A DNA stretch of 64,000 nucleotides from Oscarella lobularis (lineage: Eukaryota; Porifera; Homoscleromorpha; Homosclerophorida; Oscarellidae): assembly GCF_947507565.1 (NCBI RefSeq), contig NC_089184.1:2542001-2606000 (forward strand), read 5' to 3'. This document shows, piece by piece, positions 12,875 to 23,396 of the stretch; positions within the stretch are counted from its first letter, which is position 1, and the number at the start of each line of letters is the position of its first letter. Position numbers and translations under genes: made by a program. The notes beneath the pieces were generated by a model. It made no database searches. It was not told where the DNA came from and saw nothing but the letters and a program-made list of their open reading frames with translations.

Positions 12875-13112
12875 AGACTAATTAATAATGCAAATTACAG
12901 TAATGTGTTTGTGTGGTCTAAGTCATGTGAGAAAGAATAAGGGATTTCGTCATCGTAATTGAGCAGTTTTCGTCGTCGCCTGCGCGATTGAGTCGTCTTG
13001 CAAAGGTCGTTGCCGTTCCAACAATCGATTTTGTTTGATCGATTGTCATTTCCTTTGTTTTAGACTCGAAGCACTTGATTCGATTCTCTCGAACCGTTTC
13101 TCCTCTTCGAAA

Positions 13113-14022
13113 ATGTCATCCGCGTGTCCGTCATCTCAAGAGAGACACGTAGCCTCCGTGATCAATGACGAAATGCTTGTGTGGGGAGGAGCAGCGGTGA
13201 GAGAATCGACGGGAAAGTTCTTGATGGAGTGCTGCAATCTGTTGACAAGTCAATGGAATGAACGACGAGAAACATCCAACAGCCCATCCGACCTTCCTCA
13301 GCCATGTGCCGACGCACGAATCGGTGTCGTCCAAAATCGAGACATTTATCAATTTGGTGGAGGCTACTACTCGTCTGATCAGGGCCGTCATGTCTATTAG
13401 AACGATGTTCACAAATTGGATGGATTGACGTTGGAATGGCAACGAATTCATTCCAATGACCAATCAACGCCCAGCAGGAGATCGAGACATGGAATGTGCG
13501 TGTTAGGGAAGAAAGGAGACGAACATCTCGTCATCATGGGCGGATCATTGTTCCACCCCAAGTCAGGATATTCTGAAGAAGGAATGAATTGAGATCCGTC
13601 TGGTATTGGTGAAAAAATCTTTGTTCCTAAAGTTTGGTTGTTTTGCATCCAAAAGAGTGAGTGACGTGTAAAAATATTTTGAATACGGTGTAGATATTTG
13701 TTTGAATGAAATTGGATTCCAGCTCAATGCACAGGGAAAAAACCACATCCTCGAACCGCACATTCCTTCACTACAGTCAATTTTAATCGAGCAATTCTCT
13801 TTGGTGGTGGCACTTATAGAGTGTTGGATGCATGCTTTTCTGTTCATGTTCAGTTCACTAGTAATGAGATAGGTTTGTTAATTAATTAATCATGAATGTG
13901 ATTTATTTGCATACGAGTGGATTGAAATGAAATTCGATGATTACCTCATACCTCGATTCGACCATTCGACGGTTGTTGTTGATATTCCCACATTAGGTGG
14001 GCCAGTTGCTTTACTCTTGTAG
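13113..14022 (+). pseudogene. Kelch-repeat protein (disrupted)
   Basis: ATG at 13113 (MSSACPSSQERHVASVINDE) opens a kelch propeller with MLVWGGAA and IYQFGGGYY blades. The frame meets TAG at 13398-13400, resumes with NDVHKLDGLTLEWQRI and HGMCVLGKKGDEHLVIMGG, and meets TGA near 13590 (EGMN-stop-DPSG). A downstream exon (about 13730-13860) gives HPRTAHSFTTVNFNRAILFG. A further exon near 13920-14022 gives RFDHSTVVVDIPTLGGPVA. The blade order is intact and only the stops interrupt it. It is not closely related to the CARD-kelch copies. Confidence 0.65.
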
Positions 14023-14333
14023 GGATATGGAAAAGATTACTTTCTTTTGTATCTGGCCCAAATAATTCTAATTGACTTTAAAAAGTGCAAAAACGTAATT
14101 GAAATATTTTCATATGTTCGACTACATCATACTCACGCTAACGGGAAACTAATCTGATTGAGAACCATAGCTTGTACCCTTTCCTTCTATGACATAGACA
14201 TTTACTTCAGTTTTGGATGAACCCTACGTTTTTATCATGTTCGCTTCGAAACTGAGGCGTTCCGGATATAACACAGCACCCCGGGATCAGTGTTCTTTCG
14301 TCTAACGGCGTACATCTCGTTAGCACGACTATA

Positions 14334-14396
14334 TAGCCTCGGTCCCAGTCCCTTGATCCCTAGCCCGTTATACGAGAAGGTCTGGGACCGAGGCTA
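14334..14396. repeat. Mini-hairpin with TAGCCTCG ends
   Basis: tagcctcggtcccag pairs exactly with ctgggaccgaggcta around an imperfect core containing gcccgttatacg. The outer TAGCCTCG is identical to the termini of the helicase transposons at 21236, 26375 and 50193. The core resembles the hairpin at 20101-20157. I read it as a minimal non-autonomous relative. No clean 9-bp target duplication flanks it. Confidence 0.6.
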
Positions 14397-14540
14397 TAGC
14401 CCGACTGTTTCTTCGACTGTTTCGATCTTCAGTTCTTCTCCATCAGATCTCGTTTTTCCTTTCTCATAATACATTTTTCACTCACTTAGAAGCACTTTAA
14501 AGTCAGGTATAGCTAGAAATAGAAGAGCATAATTAAAAAC

Positions 14541-14569
14541 CTAATTAATTAATTAATTAATTAATTAAC
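14541..14569. repeat. (TTAA)n microsatellite
   Basis: A tract of seven tandem ttaa units lies directly upstream of the family C repeat. From 14022 to 14330 no gene is seen. Confidence 0.85.
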
Positions 14570-14572
14570 TAG

Positions 14573-15284
14573 AGAATGATGGCCCGGTGTGCACCGTGTT
14601 GCCATCATGCAGAGCTTCCCACCGCTTACCGTACGCGAATGCATTACATAGTGTGACGTCATAATTTTTTATGTCGTTACATATTCACGTGGTCATTACA
14701 GCCGTTAGCTACTACAGCTCAGTCCTACCTACATACTGTAAATACTGGCATGATTGCAATGTTTTCCTAATTAGGCGCTTTTCTGACGTACTGTATTTGA
14801 TAATGCGCTCTGTACTTGAGGAGGATCTAAGCATGTGTGGCTGCATGTGTACGGGTCATATTTCCTGTTACCCGTACGCGCATACATACCCACCCACATA
14901 CCCCACATGCTTTTGATTGTGACGTCAGAGCGTGACAATCAAAATCGTCGTTTCGCCTTCTAAGCGCATTTATAAAACGGAAAATACCACCGAACAATTT
15001 GTTACAGGGGTTTCTAAGAATTTTATCTGTTTATCAATAAAAAAATGCTTTATTCGCGCCGTAAATCGCCTTTTTCGGTTCACCGTTTTGGGCCCTCTTT
15101 CGCGCATGCGCTTTACAAAAGAAGGTTTTTTTTCTATGTGACGTCAATATACTGTACCGAACAGACGTACATACACACATACATACATACATACATACAC
15201 TTCCGGCCTTGAGATCACGTTTGAGAGAGCCTCCCTCCGCCGTTATACGGGCTCCACCCGTACAACTGCGGTGGTCGGCTCCAC
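14573..15284. repeat. Dispersed repeat family C, tandem unit 1
   Basis: This ~710-bp unit starts with tagagaatgatggcccggtg, which includes a small hairpin pairing atgatggc with gccatcat. It ends with actgcggtggtcggctcca and is followed head to tail by a second unit. It contains a CATA microsatellite near 15175-15200 and several tgacgtca motifs. There is no protein coding. Confidence 0.75.
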
Positions 15285-16020
15285 TAGAGAATGATGGCCC
15301 GGTGTTCACCGTGTTGCCATCATGCAGAGCCTCCCACCGCTTTCCGTACGCGAGTTCATTACATAGTGTGACGTCATAAATTTTAATTTTATGTTGCCAC
15401 ATATTCACGTAGTCATCACTGCCCTTAGCCCCTACAGCTCAGTCCTACCTACATACTGTACATATCTACATAATTTTAAATGTTTTTCTAATTAGGCGCT
15501 TTTCTGACGTAATGTATTTCATAATTTTCTCTACATTTGAAGACATGCTTGTGTACGGGAGTGTGTACGGGTTATACTTCCTGTTACCCGTACACGCATA
15601 CATACCCACTATAAACTGTACATGAGTGGATACTTTTGATTGTGACGTCAGAGCGTGACAATCAAAACTGTCGTTTTGGTTTTTCAGCGCATTTATAACA
15701 CGGAAAATAGCAGAGATCAATTGTAAACAGGGGTTTCTAGGCATTTTTTCCGTTTATGAAAGAGAAAACGCTTTATTCGCGCCGTAAATCGCCTTTTTCG
15801 GGTCGCCGTTTTGGGCCCTATGTCACGCATGCGCTGTACAAAAAAACGGGTTTTTAGGTGACGTCACAATAGCGTGACCGACAGACAGACAGACAGACAG
15901 AAAGACAGACAAACATACACTTCCGGCGCCTAACATCACGTTTGAGAGAGCCTCCCTCCGCCGTTATACGGGCTCGCAAACTGCGTTTGCCACCCCGTAC
16001 AACTGCGGTGGTCGGCTCCA
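15285..16020. repeat. Dispersed repeat family C, tandem unit 2
   Basis: It is a direct repeat of 14573-15284 with substitutions. The CATA tract is replaced by a CAGA tract (about 15880-15915), and an insertion gcaaactgcgtttgccacc sits near the end. The same insertion variant recurs, inverted, at 63800-63860, so unit 2 is closer to the copy at the right edge of the window. From 16020 to 16340 a minus-strand open reading exists but has no recognisable family. Confidence 0.75.
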
Positions 16021-16344
16021 TTAAATAAATGCCCGCGCGTGTATGGCAGTTGCAGAGCTCTCGGCTGTTGTCTTTGCCGCTTCCGTCAACGCAGTCGTCG
16101 CGCCCGTCGCGCAGCATGCAAACGCATGCCAATGCAGCTTGAATCAGTGGACTGATGTTCTCCGACACCAGCAGAGAAATCACAATCTTATAGGCAAATA
16201 ATTAATTTTTTCCACATACTTTTTCTCTGACTCTTCGAGCACGTAGTCAAGTTAGCCTTCCAAGATGATTACTTCCCATGTGACGTCAACTGTTTTGCGT
16301 ATAACCGAAGAATTTGGTTTGTTGATACAGTAGTCGCGTTGTCC

Positions 16345-18785
16345 GTCTCCCTAGCTCGCTATCGTCTCGAGAGTTACCTGAATCTCCTGCAACATTTTGC
16401 GTAATCTTCGTTCTTTGGTTGGTTCGACGGTTGCTGGCTCTTTTGCGGGTTTTCATCGCATCTCGGCTTATTCGTAGAGCGCGCTATCCCCACGCGAGGC
16501 ATTCTTTCGCCATTCAGGAGCTTTTGCGGACCGCTATAAGGTAAAAAACCATCTTGTGAGCCTTGTGAGTTTTGTATAAGGGTTTTATGAAGCTGCTCTC
16601 GGCATCGGCCCGTCTAATGGCTCGAATTTATTACAGATCGTGAAAAGTTCGATTCAGTGAAGCAATATTGCCTTTTCTGAAAGGGTTTCACATGGGAACG
16701 ACGGCATGCAACGGTAAGCATTCAATTGTTTCAGCACGCAAATGGGCATTAGGTCTTCCTTTGCTCAGAGTTCGAATTTCTCTTAGGCCGCGAAATTTTC
16801 ATTTTTTCTTTTTAACAGCGTTTTATCTTAAACTGTGAAAGGAGCCTGAGAAATTCATTAGAAGCGTCGCTGGAATTTTCGTCATACTGAATGGCGAATT
16901 TTAATTGCGACCCAAAAAACATTTACATTTTCAAGCATTCAACTGAGTTCTCTACACCCCATCCTCCCCCCACTACAATTAATTGATTGTCTTTTGTTGT
17001 ACATGCACCATGTAAGTCTCGTCCCTTATTCATTGATGGCAATGGAAGCCAATCCCCAGACAATTCATCATACATTTCAACACAATTGCTCAATCCCCAT
17101 CCTCCTGTTGCGACGAGTTTCCCATTCCATAATGACAATTCACACCGTTCATTTGTAGTTGGTTTGATATTAATCCAACCTTGTTTCTCCATTGAAAAGC
17201 ATTCAACTGAATTTCCCACCCCCACCCCTCCTCCAACAAACATTTTATTATCATTCACAGCCAATGAACATGCCCAACGTTTATTCTTCATTTTCTTTAT
17301 CTTTATTGGTACCCATTCTCCCTTATTAATATCAAAACAATCAACTCGATCACTCCATTTCCACCCTCCCACAAGATAAATGTTCCCATTGTGTCCAATT
17401 GCTGATCTTTCATAGAGTTGGTATTCATCTGGTATTTTAGTTAATAATTCCAAATTTCTTGTTTCACTTTTCCATTCATAAATATTCGAACATCGATTCT
17501 TGTCATTGATATCCATGACATATCCTTTCCCTTCACATTCAAAGACACTCCCTATTTTATGAATCCCCGGCAGATGATGCTTCTGTCCCTCCCACGCTCC
17601 CTTCTTAAACTGAAACATTTTATTATCCCAACCAACATGTAGCATTCCATTGATTTCAGCCACACGTCCAAATGACTGACAATGAATAAGTGGCATCTTT
17701 GGTATGTTTGTCTCCCATCTGAGACTGGGACTTCCCATCGAAGGACCAATCTAATTATATCTAACTCCCAATCACATTTCTATGAACCCAATTCAACAAC
17801 CTTATTTTGCAATCCGACAACAGTCATTTCGGCGCGAGCAAGATCTCCCTTCAATTTCTTCACTTTCTTATCCACAAGTCGATCAATTTTATTCTCTACA
17901 TAGAACCTATTGAGGCAAATCCCATCCAAGCACATTCCCGAATAGTACTTCTCTTTCCTGGCTCCGAAAACTGCCGAACAACATGCTCTTGTCGTTCCAT
18001 TCCTCGTAGAACGTCGACAAACTCGTCGAAGGCCGTCTCACCTTTTCGCGGCAAAATCTCGACAAGGAGCATGCGCGATTTGTCTTCGGTCGTCTTGGAC
18101 GAATCGCGCAGCATTGCGTATTGCTCTCGAGAGACGAGTCTCTCGGCGAGAAGACGATCTAGAACGGACATGGGATCGAACACTTCGACGATCGACGGAA
18201 GATTGTCGTGGACGCGATTTCTCTATCGTTTATCCATCGCAGACGCTTCTCTCTTCTCTCTTTCGCGGCGAGGGGAACAATGGGGATATGCGCGGGGAAT
18301 TGCGCACTAAATAAACGTCGGAGTGGGTTCGGGGGGAGTCCCGGCCCTTTCGAGGGCACGAAATCAATATTTGTACAAAGGTCACTTGACTTCGTAAACT
18401 TTTGTTTTGCATGGGAGCAGAGCTTTGGGAACCTTTCGTGTATGAAACAATAAGATAACGCTAATAAACAAGTCTTTGGATGTCAATTTCATTGTCTTGT
18501 AATGTCAATCCTGACGAAATCTCTTTTTTTCATTCATTTTGAGTCTTGGATTTGTCTTCGCAATTTTTTGATCAATATCAAATTTAATTCATTTTCTCTA
18601 TCTGATTTCACCAATTTGACATCACCAATATATGAATATTTTATTATTGAGCAAACGTTAACTAGTGTACATGAGTGCTTTTCATCGACAAGAAAACAGA
18701 GACAAAGTAGCGAGCATTCGATTGATGTCATAAATTGTGATGCCAATATTATTTTGTTGCAGGCTAGGGCACATGTGCAGGAGGC
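16345..18785. repeat. Segmental duplication carrying a CARD-kelch gene, copy B
   Basis: It is colinear with 7340-9800. It includes 3' flanking sequence, the whole minus-strand CARD-kelch gene, and about 550 bp upstream ending at ttgttgcaggctaggg near 18757. Confidence 0.8.
16923..18237 (-). pseudogene. CARD-coiled-coil-kelch protein, copy 3 (kelch intact, CARD exon disrupted)
   Basis: The kelch exon (17750-16923) is open for 271 residues, with about five blades (YLVGGWKWSDRVDCF, MFVGGGVGVGNSVECF, LVATGGWGLSNCVEMY, LIVVGGGWGVENSVEC) and the shared LKM end. The CARD exon begins at ATG 18237, but codon 5, which is Trp in both sister copies, is TAG. The rest of the CARD (LLAERLVSREQYAMLRD, LLVEILPRKGETAFDEF, QEHVVRQFSE) is intact. 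A 4-nt deletion near 17900 then breaks the coiled coil after SIGSM. The good preservation between lesions suggests recent inactivation, editing or sequence error. Confidence 0.75.
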
Positions 18786-18944
18786 TCTTCCGCTTTCAAA
18801 CCAAGCAACATTTCATAAATGATGTGATTTCTCGACACTGTTTAAGCCTGAGGCTTTGCAACATCTTTTATTAATCAAAACAGAAATTAGTGAGATGTTT
18901 TTTCAGCAACCAGAGATACGGCTTATTTCACCAACCGGATAAAA

Positions 18945-19992
18945 CATAGCAAAAGATCATGGCCGTATGACACGTTGCAGGCAACGTGTCATACGGAGCG
19001 TTGCTTAATTCGTTGCATACGGTCTTGACACGCTACGTCACAACGAAAGCCCGCCCCTTATTAACAAATTACCTGTGCACGTGCAACGGGTAATTATCTG
19101 GAGCGTGCCTCTGGAATCCACTTTAATTGGCATCACGCGAGCAGTTTAGCACCAAAATTATTTCTATATTTTTTATTATCTATAAATTACTATTTACAGT
19201 TCTAGCAACTAAAAAACCTAATTCCGGCCTGCTTCGTGTACTACAAAAAACATAATACTATCATGCATTGTGTAAAAAATTCTATAAAAAAATCGTAAAA
19301 AAATAGTGAAAAAACAGGGATGCCATGTAAAAATTCTTATCTAACCTAAACCTAAAATTAACAGTAGACTTACTTGGTTACGAAAATAAAAACGCTAAAG
19401 AAGAGAAAAATTAGCCTTCCCCACCCTGCCCAGCTTACCGCCTAGAGCTCCACTCCTGACTCGAAATATGACTGGTACAGCCTAAAGAAGAAACGATTAG
19501 TATACTTTTCGAACCCTCCCTTCCGGCGACCTTGCGTTTTGGGTCTTTTCTCGCCCCTTCGGTCGCGCGGAGTAACGAAACATGCCTAGGAAAGACGCTA
19601 TTGAGAAACTGAGACAGGTCGTTTTCCTCCCTTACGCTCCCAGGCGAGTCCCAGCCAGTTGGCGACGGAGAACGCCGTCGTCAAAGTCGATCTCTGAGAA
19701 AGCTAGCTGCGTAATGTATCGATCGTCCGGCTTGTACTTACTTCGACACGTCGATTCGCCGAACTGACCGTCAGCGAGAGATCCCAACGACCGTTGTGCT
19801 TTGAATAGGGGTCTGCGCGCCTGTCACGTGACTCCAATGGCCCAACCCAGGGCCGTATATAGAGACTCTGGCCCAGCCTCTCGTCTTAATCTAGTTACGC
19901 GTACGGACACCACCTCTTTGACACGCTAAAGTCCCGGTCAGTCTGTGCAACGTTGCAAGCAACGTTGCACAGACTGATGATCTTTTGCTATG
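18945..19992. mobile_element. Unclassified element with 16-bp inverted ends, each abutting a near-perfect hairpin
   Basis: catagcaaaagatcat (18945-18960) and atgatcttttgctatg (19977-19992) are exact inverted repeats. Just inside the left end, ccgtatgacacgttgc and its complement form a 16-bp stem with a 2-nt loop (18963-18996). Just inside the right end, cagtctgtgcaacgttgc forms an 18-bp stem with a 2-nt loop (19939-19976). Both stems share a cgttgc core. The interior is AT-rich on the left and GC-rich on the right, with no convincing gene. I found no target duplication. Confidence 0.6.
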
Positions 19993-20094
19993 AAGCGCGG
20001 TCTAAACGTTTACAGCTAAAACGGAGATATTGTTGCAGCGTTTGCGTTTCGAGCAGTGAGCAGTGGAAAGAGACCCGCATCGAGCAGTGTGCAG

Positions 20095-21235
20095 TAGCCT
20101 GTAGCCAGACCTTCTCCCGAGCCCGTTATACGGGATCAAGGGAGAAGGTCTGGCTACAGGAGCAGGGCGGACAAACACTGCGCATGCTCGCCCGCTAGTG
20201 AGGTAACAATAGGGGTTAGCCAATCAGTACTCAAAGACGCGTTCTTCAAAATATTTTTGGCTGGGCCAAGGTCTAGAAGCCCTAGGAAGATGTGAATGTC
20301 ACATTATCGCACGGGGGCACGAAAAAACTTTTATTTGAGCCTCGACGGGTTTTTCATTTACGCTGCGGATTAGCAGATAATCGACCAGAAAGACAATAAC
20401 CCGCCTGTACCTAGAGAACTTGGACCTCCAATTTCGCGAATAATAGTTGAAATTTCACGTACGCTTAGGAGAATGTTTACTATCAGCCTCTCATCTGATT
20501 TGGCAAGAAAATTTAGCGAAATATGCTCGAAATCCCATTTTCGCGGGTTCGCGTTCTCCGCAGCTGACGCCAACAGTTCGCCTCTCTTGGCGGCGAGACG
20601 CACACAGCATGTTCGGCATTGACGTACGCTGCCGTGGACGAACAGCGAAGGACCTCACGTGTACAGTCAGACATCACGGGCGTGAAGTATCACAATTGTG
20701 TTTCCTTTTCCTGTGCCCCAAATCAGACCGCGTGAGCCCTTTCTTTGTTCCTCCACGGTAGCGTACGTCAATGCCGTACATGCTGTGTGAGTCTCGCCGC
20801 CAAGAGAGGCGAACTGTTGGCGTCAGCTGCGGAGAACGCGAACCCGCGAAAATGGGATTTCAAGCATATTTCGCTAAATTTTCTCGCCAAATCAGATGAG
20901 AGGCTAATAGTAAACATTCTCCTAAGCGTACGTGAAATTTCAACTATTATTCGCGAAATTGGAGGCCCAAGTTCTCTAGCTACAGGCGGGTTTTTGTCTT
21001 TCTGGCCGATTATCTGCTAATCCGCAGCGTAAATGAAAAACCCGTCGAGGCTCAAATAAAAGTTTTTTTGTGCCTCCGTGCGATAATGGGACACTCACAT
21101 GTTTCTAGGGCTTCTAGACCTTGGCCCAGCCAAAAATATTTTGAAGAACGCGTCTTTGAGTACTGATAGGCTAACCCCTATTGTTACCTCACTAGTGGCG
21201 AGCATGCGCAGTGTTTGTCCGCTCTGCTGGCTACA
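20095..21235. mobile_element. Foldback palindrome, non-autonomous relative of the helicase transposon (split by its insertion)
   Basis: Arms 20095-20637 and 20753-21235 are inverted copies over about 490-540 bp, around a ~115-bp loop. The outer ends are tagcctgtagccag on the left and ctggctacaggcta on the right. The right end is split by the 5.14-kb element and completed at 26385-26389. The 9 bp agtgtgcag occurs at 20086-20094 and again at 26390-26398, a perfect target duplication for the palindrome. The left arm holds an extra hairpin (20101-20157, 18-bp stem) absent from the right arm. There are no intact ORFs. If transcribed it would form long dsRNA. Confidence 0.85.
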
Positions 21236-21460
21236 TAGCCTCGCGTAGCCAGGCCCTTCTCCCTGATCTCCCGTATAAACACGGAAGGGGAGAAGGGCCT
21301 GGTACTTCTAAGGTGCGAAAAGGTCACGTGGGACCCCCCTTTGGGGGCAGCGGTCAGTCATGTGCTTCTTTAAATACTTGTCTTAACACCAAGGTAGTAT
21401 CGCTCTCGTGCACTCGTGCTTAGGTCTCGTGGCTCTCGTGCTTCTCTTCGCTAGCGCACT
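21236..21460 (+). repeat. Left terminal inverted repeat of helicase transposon 1
   Basis: The first ~70 bp fold into a hairpin (ccaggcccttctcc with ggagaagggcctgg around cccgtataaacacgg). It is followed by a run cccccctttgggggc, a TTTAAATA box and repeated ctctcgtgc motifs. It matches the reverse complement of 26123-26375. Confidence 0.88.
21369..21376 (+). promoter_or_regulatory. TATA-like box TTTAAATA in the left inverted repeat (drives helicase)
   Basis: tttaaata sits in a conserved context after the gggggc run and the catgtg motif. It is mirrored in the right repeat (26236-26243) and kept in the second element (50325-50332). Its placement upstream of the helicase frame suggests a core promoter. 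This is inference from position and conservation. Confidence 0.5.
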
Positions 21461-23368
21461 TCGCTTGCAGGACCGCGTCTTTCAAAATAGAGCCGCCACT
21501 GACAACCTTGGCTTGCGACGTTCTACGGAACGACTTTCAGCTCTCGGACTTTCGTCCGGGGCAGTTAGATGCCATCCTGAGCATAGCGAGGGGGGAAGAC
21601 GTGGTAGTTCGTTTTGGAACGAATGGTGGAAAATCCCTTTGCTACCAGCTTCCACCTCGCTTACTTGGAAAGTCTTCCTGCGCTGTTATAGTTAGTCCTC
21701 TTAGCGCCCTGATGAGAGAACAGGTACAGACGCCAAGTGATGATCAACGACAGATACAACTTTGTCGAGCAGGTTTTCAAGCTGAAAAACCTTCAGATGT
21801 CAGCCGTAGCTTGCGTTACCGTTGCACAAGCCAAGCTCTTAACCGCTGAAGACTTGTCGACTTTTCAATACTGTACGTTTCTAGAATAACTGTGGTTTTT
21901 CTTTATAACGTTTCCATGCTCAGTTTATTTGTCCCCTGAATGTGCGGTGCACCCATTCTGGCTTCAGACTATGAAGACCCTATCTAAGCGTCTCGTCCTA
22001 ATAGCAATCGACGAAGCTCACTGCGTTGCAGAATGGTAAGCAATAGTTTAGAATTCACTAGAATGCCTGTACACAATCATCTAATGGTACAGGGGTGATG
22101 ACTTTAGAGTGGACTTTAAATTTCTTCGACGTCTTCGAGACGTCTCTGCATGCCCGGTCATGGCACTAACAGCAACTCTAACAAAACGTACAAAGATTAC
22201 AATAGAAGAAAGAATTGGGCTGAAAAACCCAAATTTCGTCGTAACAACTATAAACAGACCCAACCTGTACATATGGTTTCTGAAGCAACGTCAAACGCAC
22301 GAGGTTCATCACTAATTTGACGTACCTAATGCTTACACTTTCTATTCTTATTCACTAGGCATCTCTTCAACCTGTCATGGAATCCCTGATTTCAGGAAAA
22401 GAGAAGACAATAATATTTGTCAAAACAAAAAATGTTGCCACGGACATATGGGAAATCTTTCATTCAAAGTATCCAGACCAAGTCGCAATTCATCACTCAT
22501 CCCTAACCACAGAAATGAGACGTCAAACAGAAAGAGATTTTCGAGAGGGACGCAAAGTTCTCGTCATCGCTACCGTCGGATTTGGAATGGTAGTTTTATA
22601 AATTGCAATCTATTTTTCTTGTCAAAGTTATTTTATTATTTAGGGAATTGATATTAGTGACGTCAGAATTGTTGTTTGTTACGGATCACCTGATACCGTC
22701 GAGGGCATGTTTCAGGTAGAATAGTAAACAACATAGGCTTCGGCAGCTAACTAATCAAATGACCTTAGATGTTCGGTCGAGCTGGTCGTGATGGCAGTCC
22801 TGCCACCTGTGTCCTTCTCTACAGGCCTTCTAGCAAGAAGAGTAATAAAACAGATTTGGACAAAATTCTCCAGGAAAAGACTTGCTTGAGGAAGCAAATC
22901 TGCCAATACTTGGAATCCTCGTACAGCGCTGAGGATCAAGCTGGGCACCCGTGCTGCTCTAACTGCAACAAAGAAGGAGAAGATCCATACGGTCTCTTTG
23001 TCTACCCAAGGCAAGCCAGAGGAAAGCGAACCAGCGGAAACTTGAAGAGAAAGCGAAAATCAAAAGGCGACAATTCACCTTCAACAGGCGACTGGTACAT
23101 AGACAGGTCTCTCTATGAATGGAGGGAACGAGAGTTCGAAAATAGCGGCCTGTCTTGCCTCGGCGCTGAAGCCATCGTTAGTAATCGTCTGCTGTCTCAC
23201 GTACGGGACAACTGTGCAGTGCTACGTACAGTTGACAATATTCAGGCTGCTACTGGCCTCAATGAAAAGTACGCCTCATCTCTCTCAATTGCGCTTAACG
23301 ATTGCATGGCTAAAGCTTCAAAGATGGTTGCTAGCGAACACAGCTATTGTTCGAAGGCTATTAATTAA
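21424..23368 (+). CDS. RecQ-type SF2 DNA helicase, transposon-borne
   Basis: Seven exons with short introns are supported by splice sites and by the parallel gene at 50405: up to 21723, 21773-21872, 21924-22035, 22093-22303, 22359-22589, 22644-22715 and 22769-23368. Helicase motifs in order are FRPGQLDAI (motif 0), TNGGKSLCYQLPP (Walker A), SPLSALMREQ (Ia), LIAIDEAHCVAEW (DEAH, II), VMALTATLT (III), TIIFVKTKN (IV), VLVIATVGFGM with GIDISDVRIV (V) and FGRAGRDG (VI). A Cys-rich stretch ending HPCCSNC follows, like the RecQ zinc-binding region. The start is unclear. The frame is open from 21424 but has no ATG before motif 0, whereas the sister copy begins with a real ATG, so the start may be lost or in another exon. 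It probably unwinds DNA during transposition. Its stop is 28 bp from that of the transposase. Confidence 0.85.
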
Positions 23369-23396
23369 ATAAAAATGATCTTTCGTAGAATGCTTT

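Noticed and set aside
13323-14022. Alternative genetic code to explain in-frame stops
   Set aside because: TAA, TAG and TGA are all used as normal ends of intact genes here (7TM receptor, copine, orphan protein), so reassignment is excluded.
14321-14405. 9-bp target duplication around the 14334 mini-hairpin (tagcacgac / tagcccgac)
   Set aside because: It is imperfect, and leaves four unexplained bases between the left copy and the hairpin end.
20370-21020. Mirror-image ORFs of 70-100 codons in the palindrome arms
   Set aside because: The same peptide appears from both arms only because they are inverted copies. There is no domain, start context or codon constraint.
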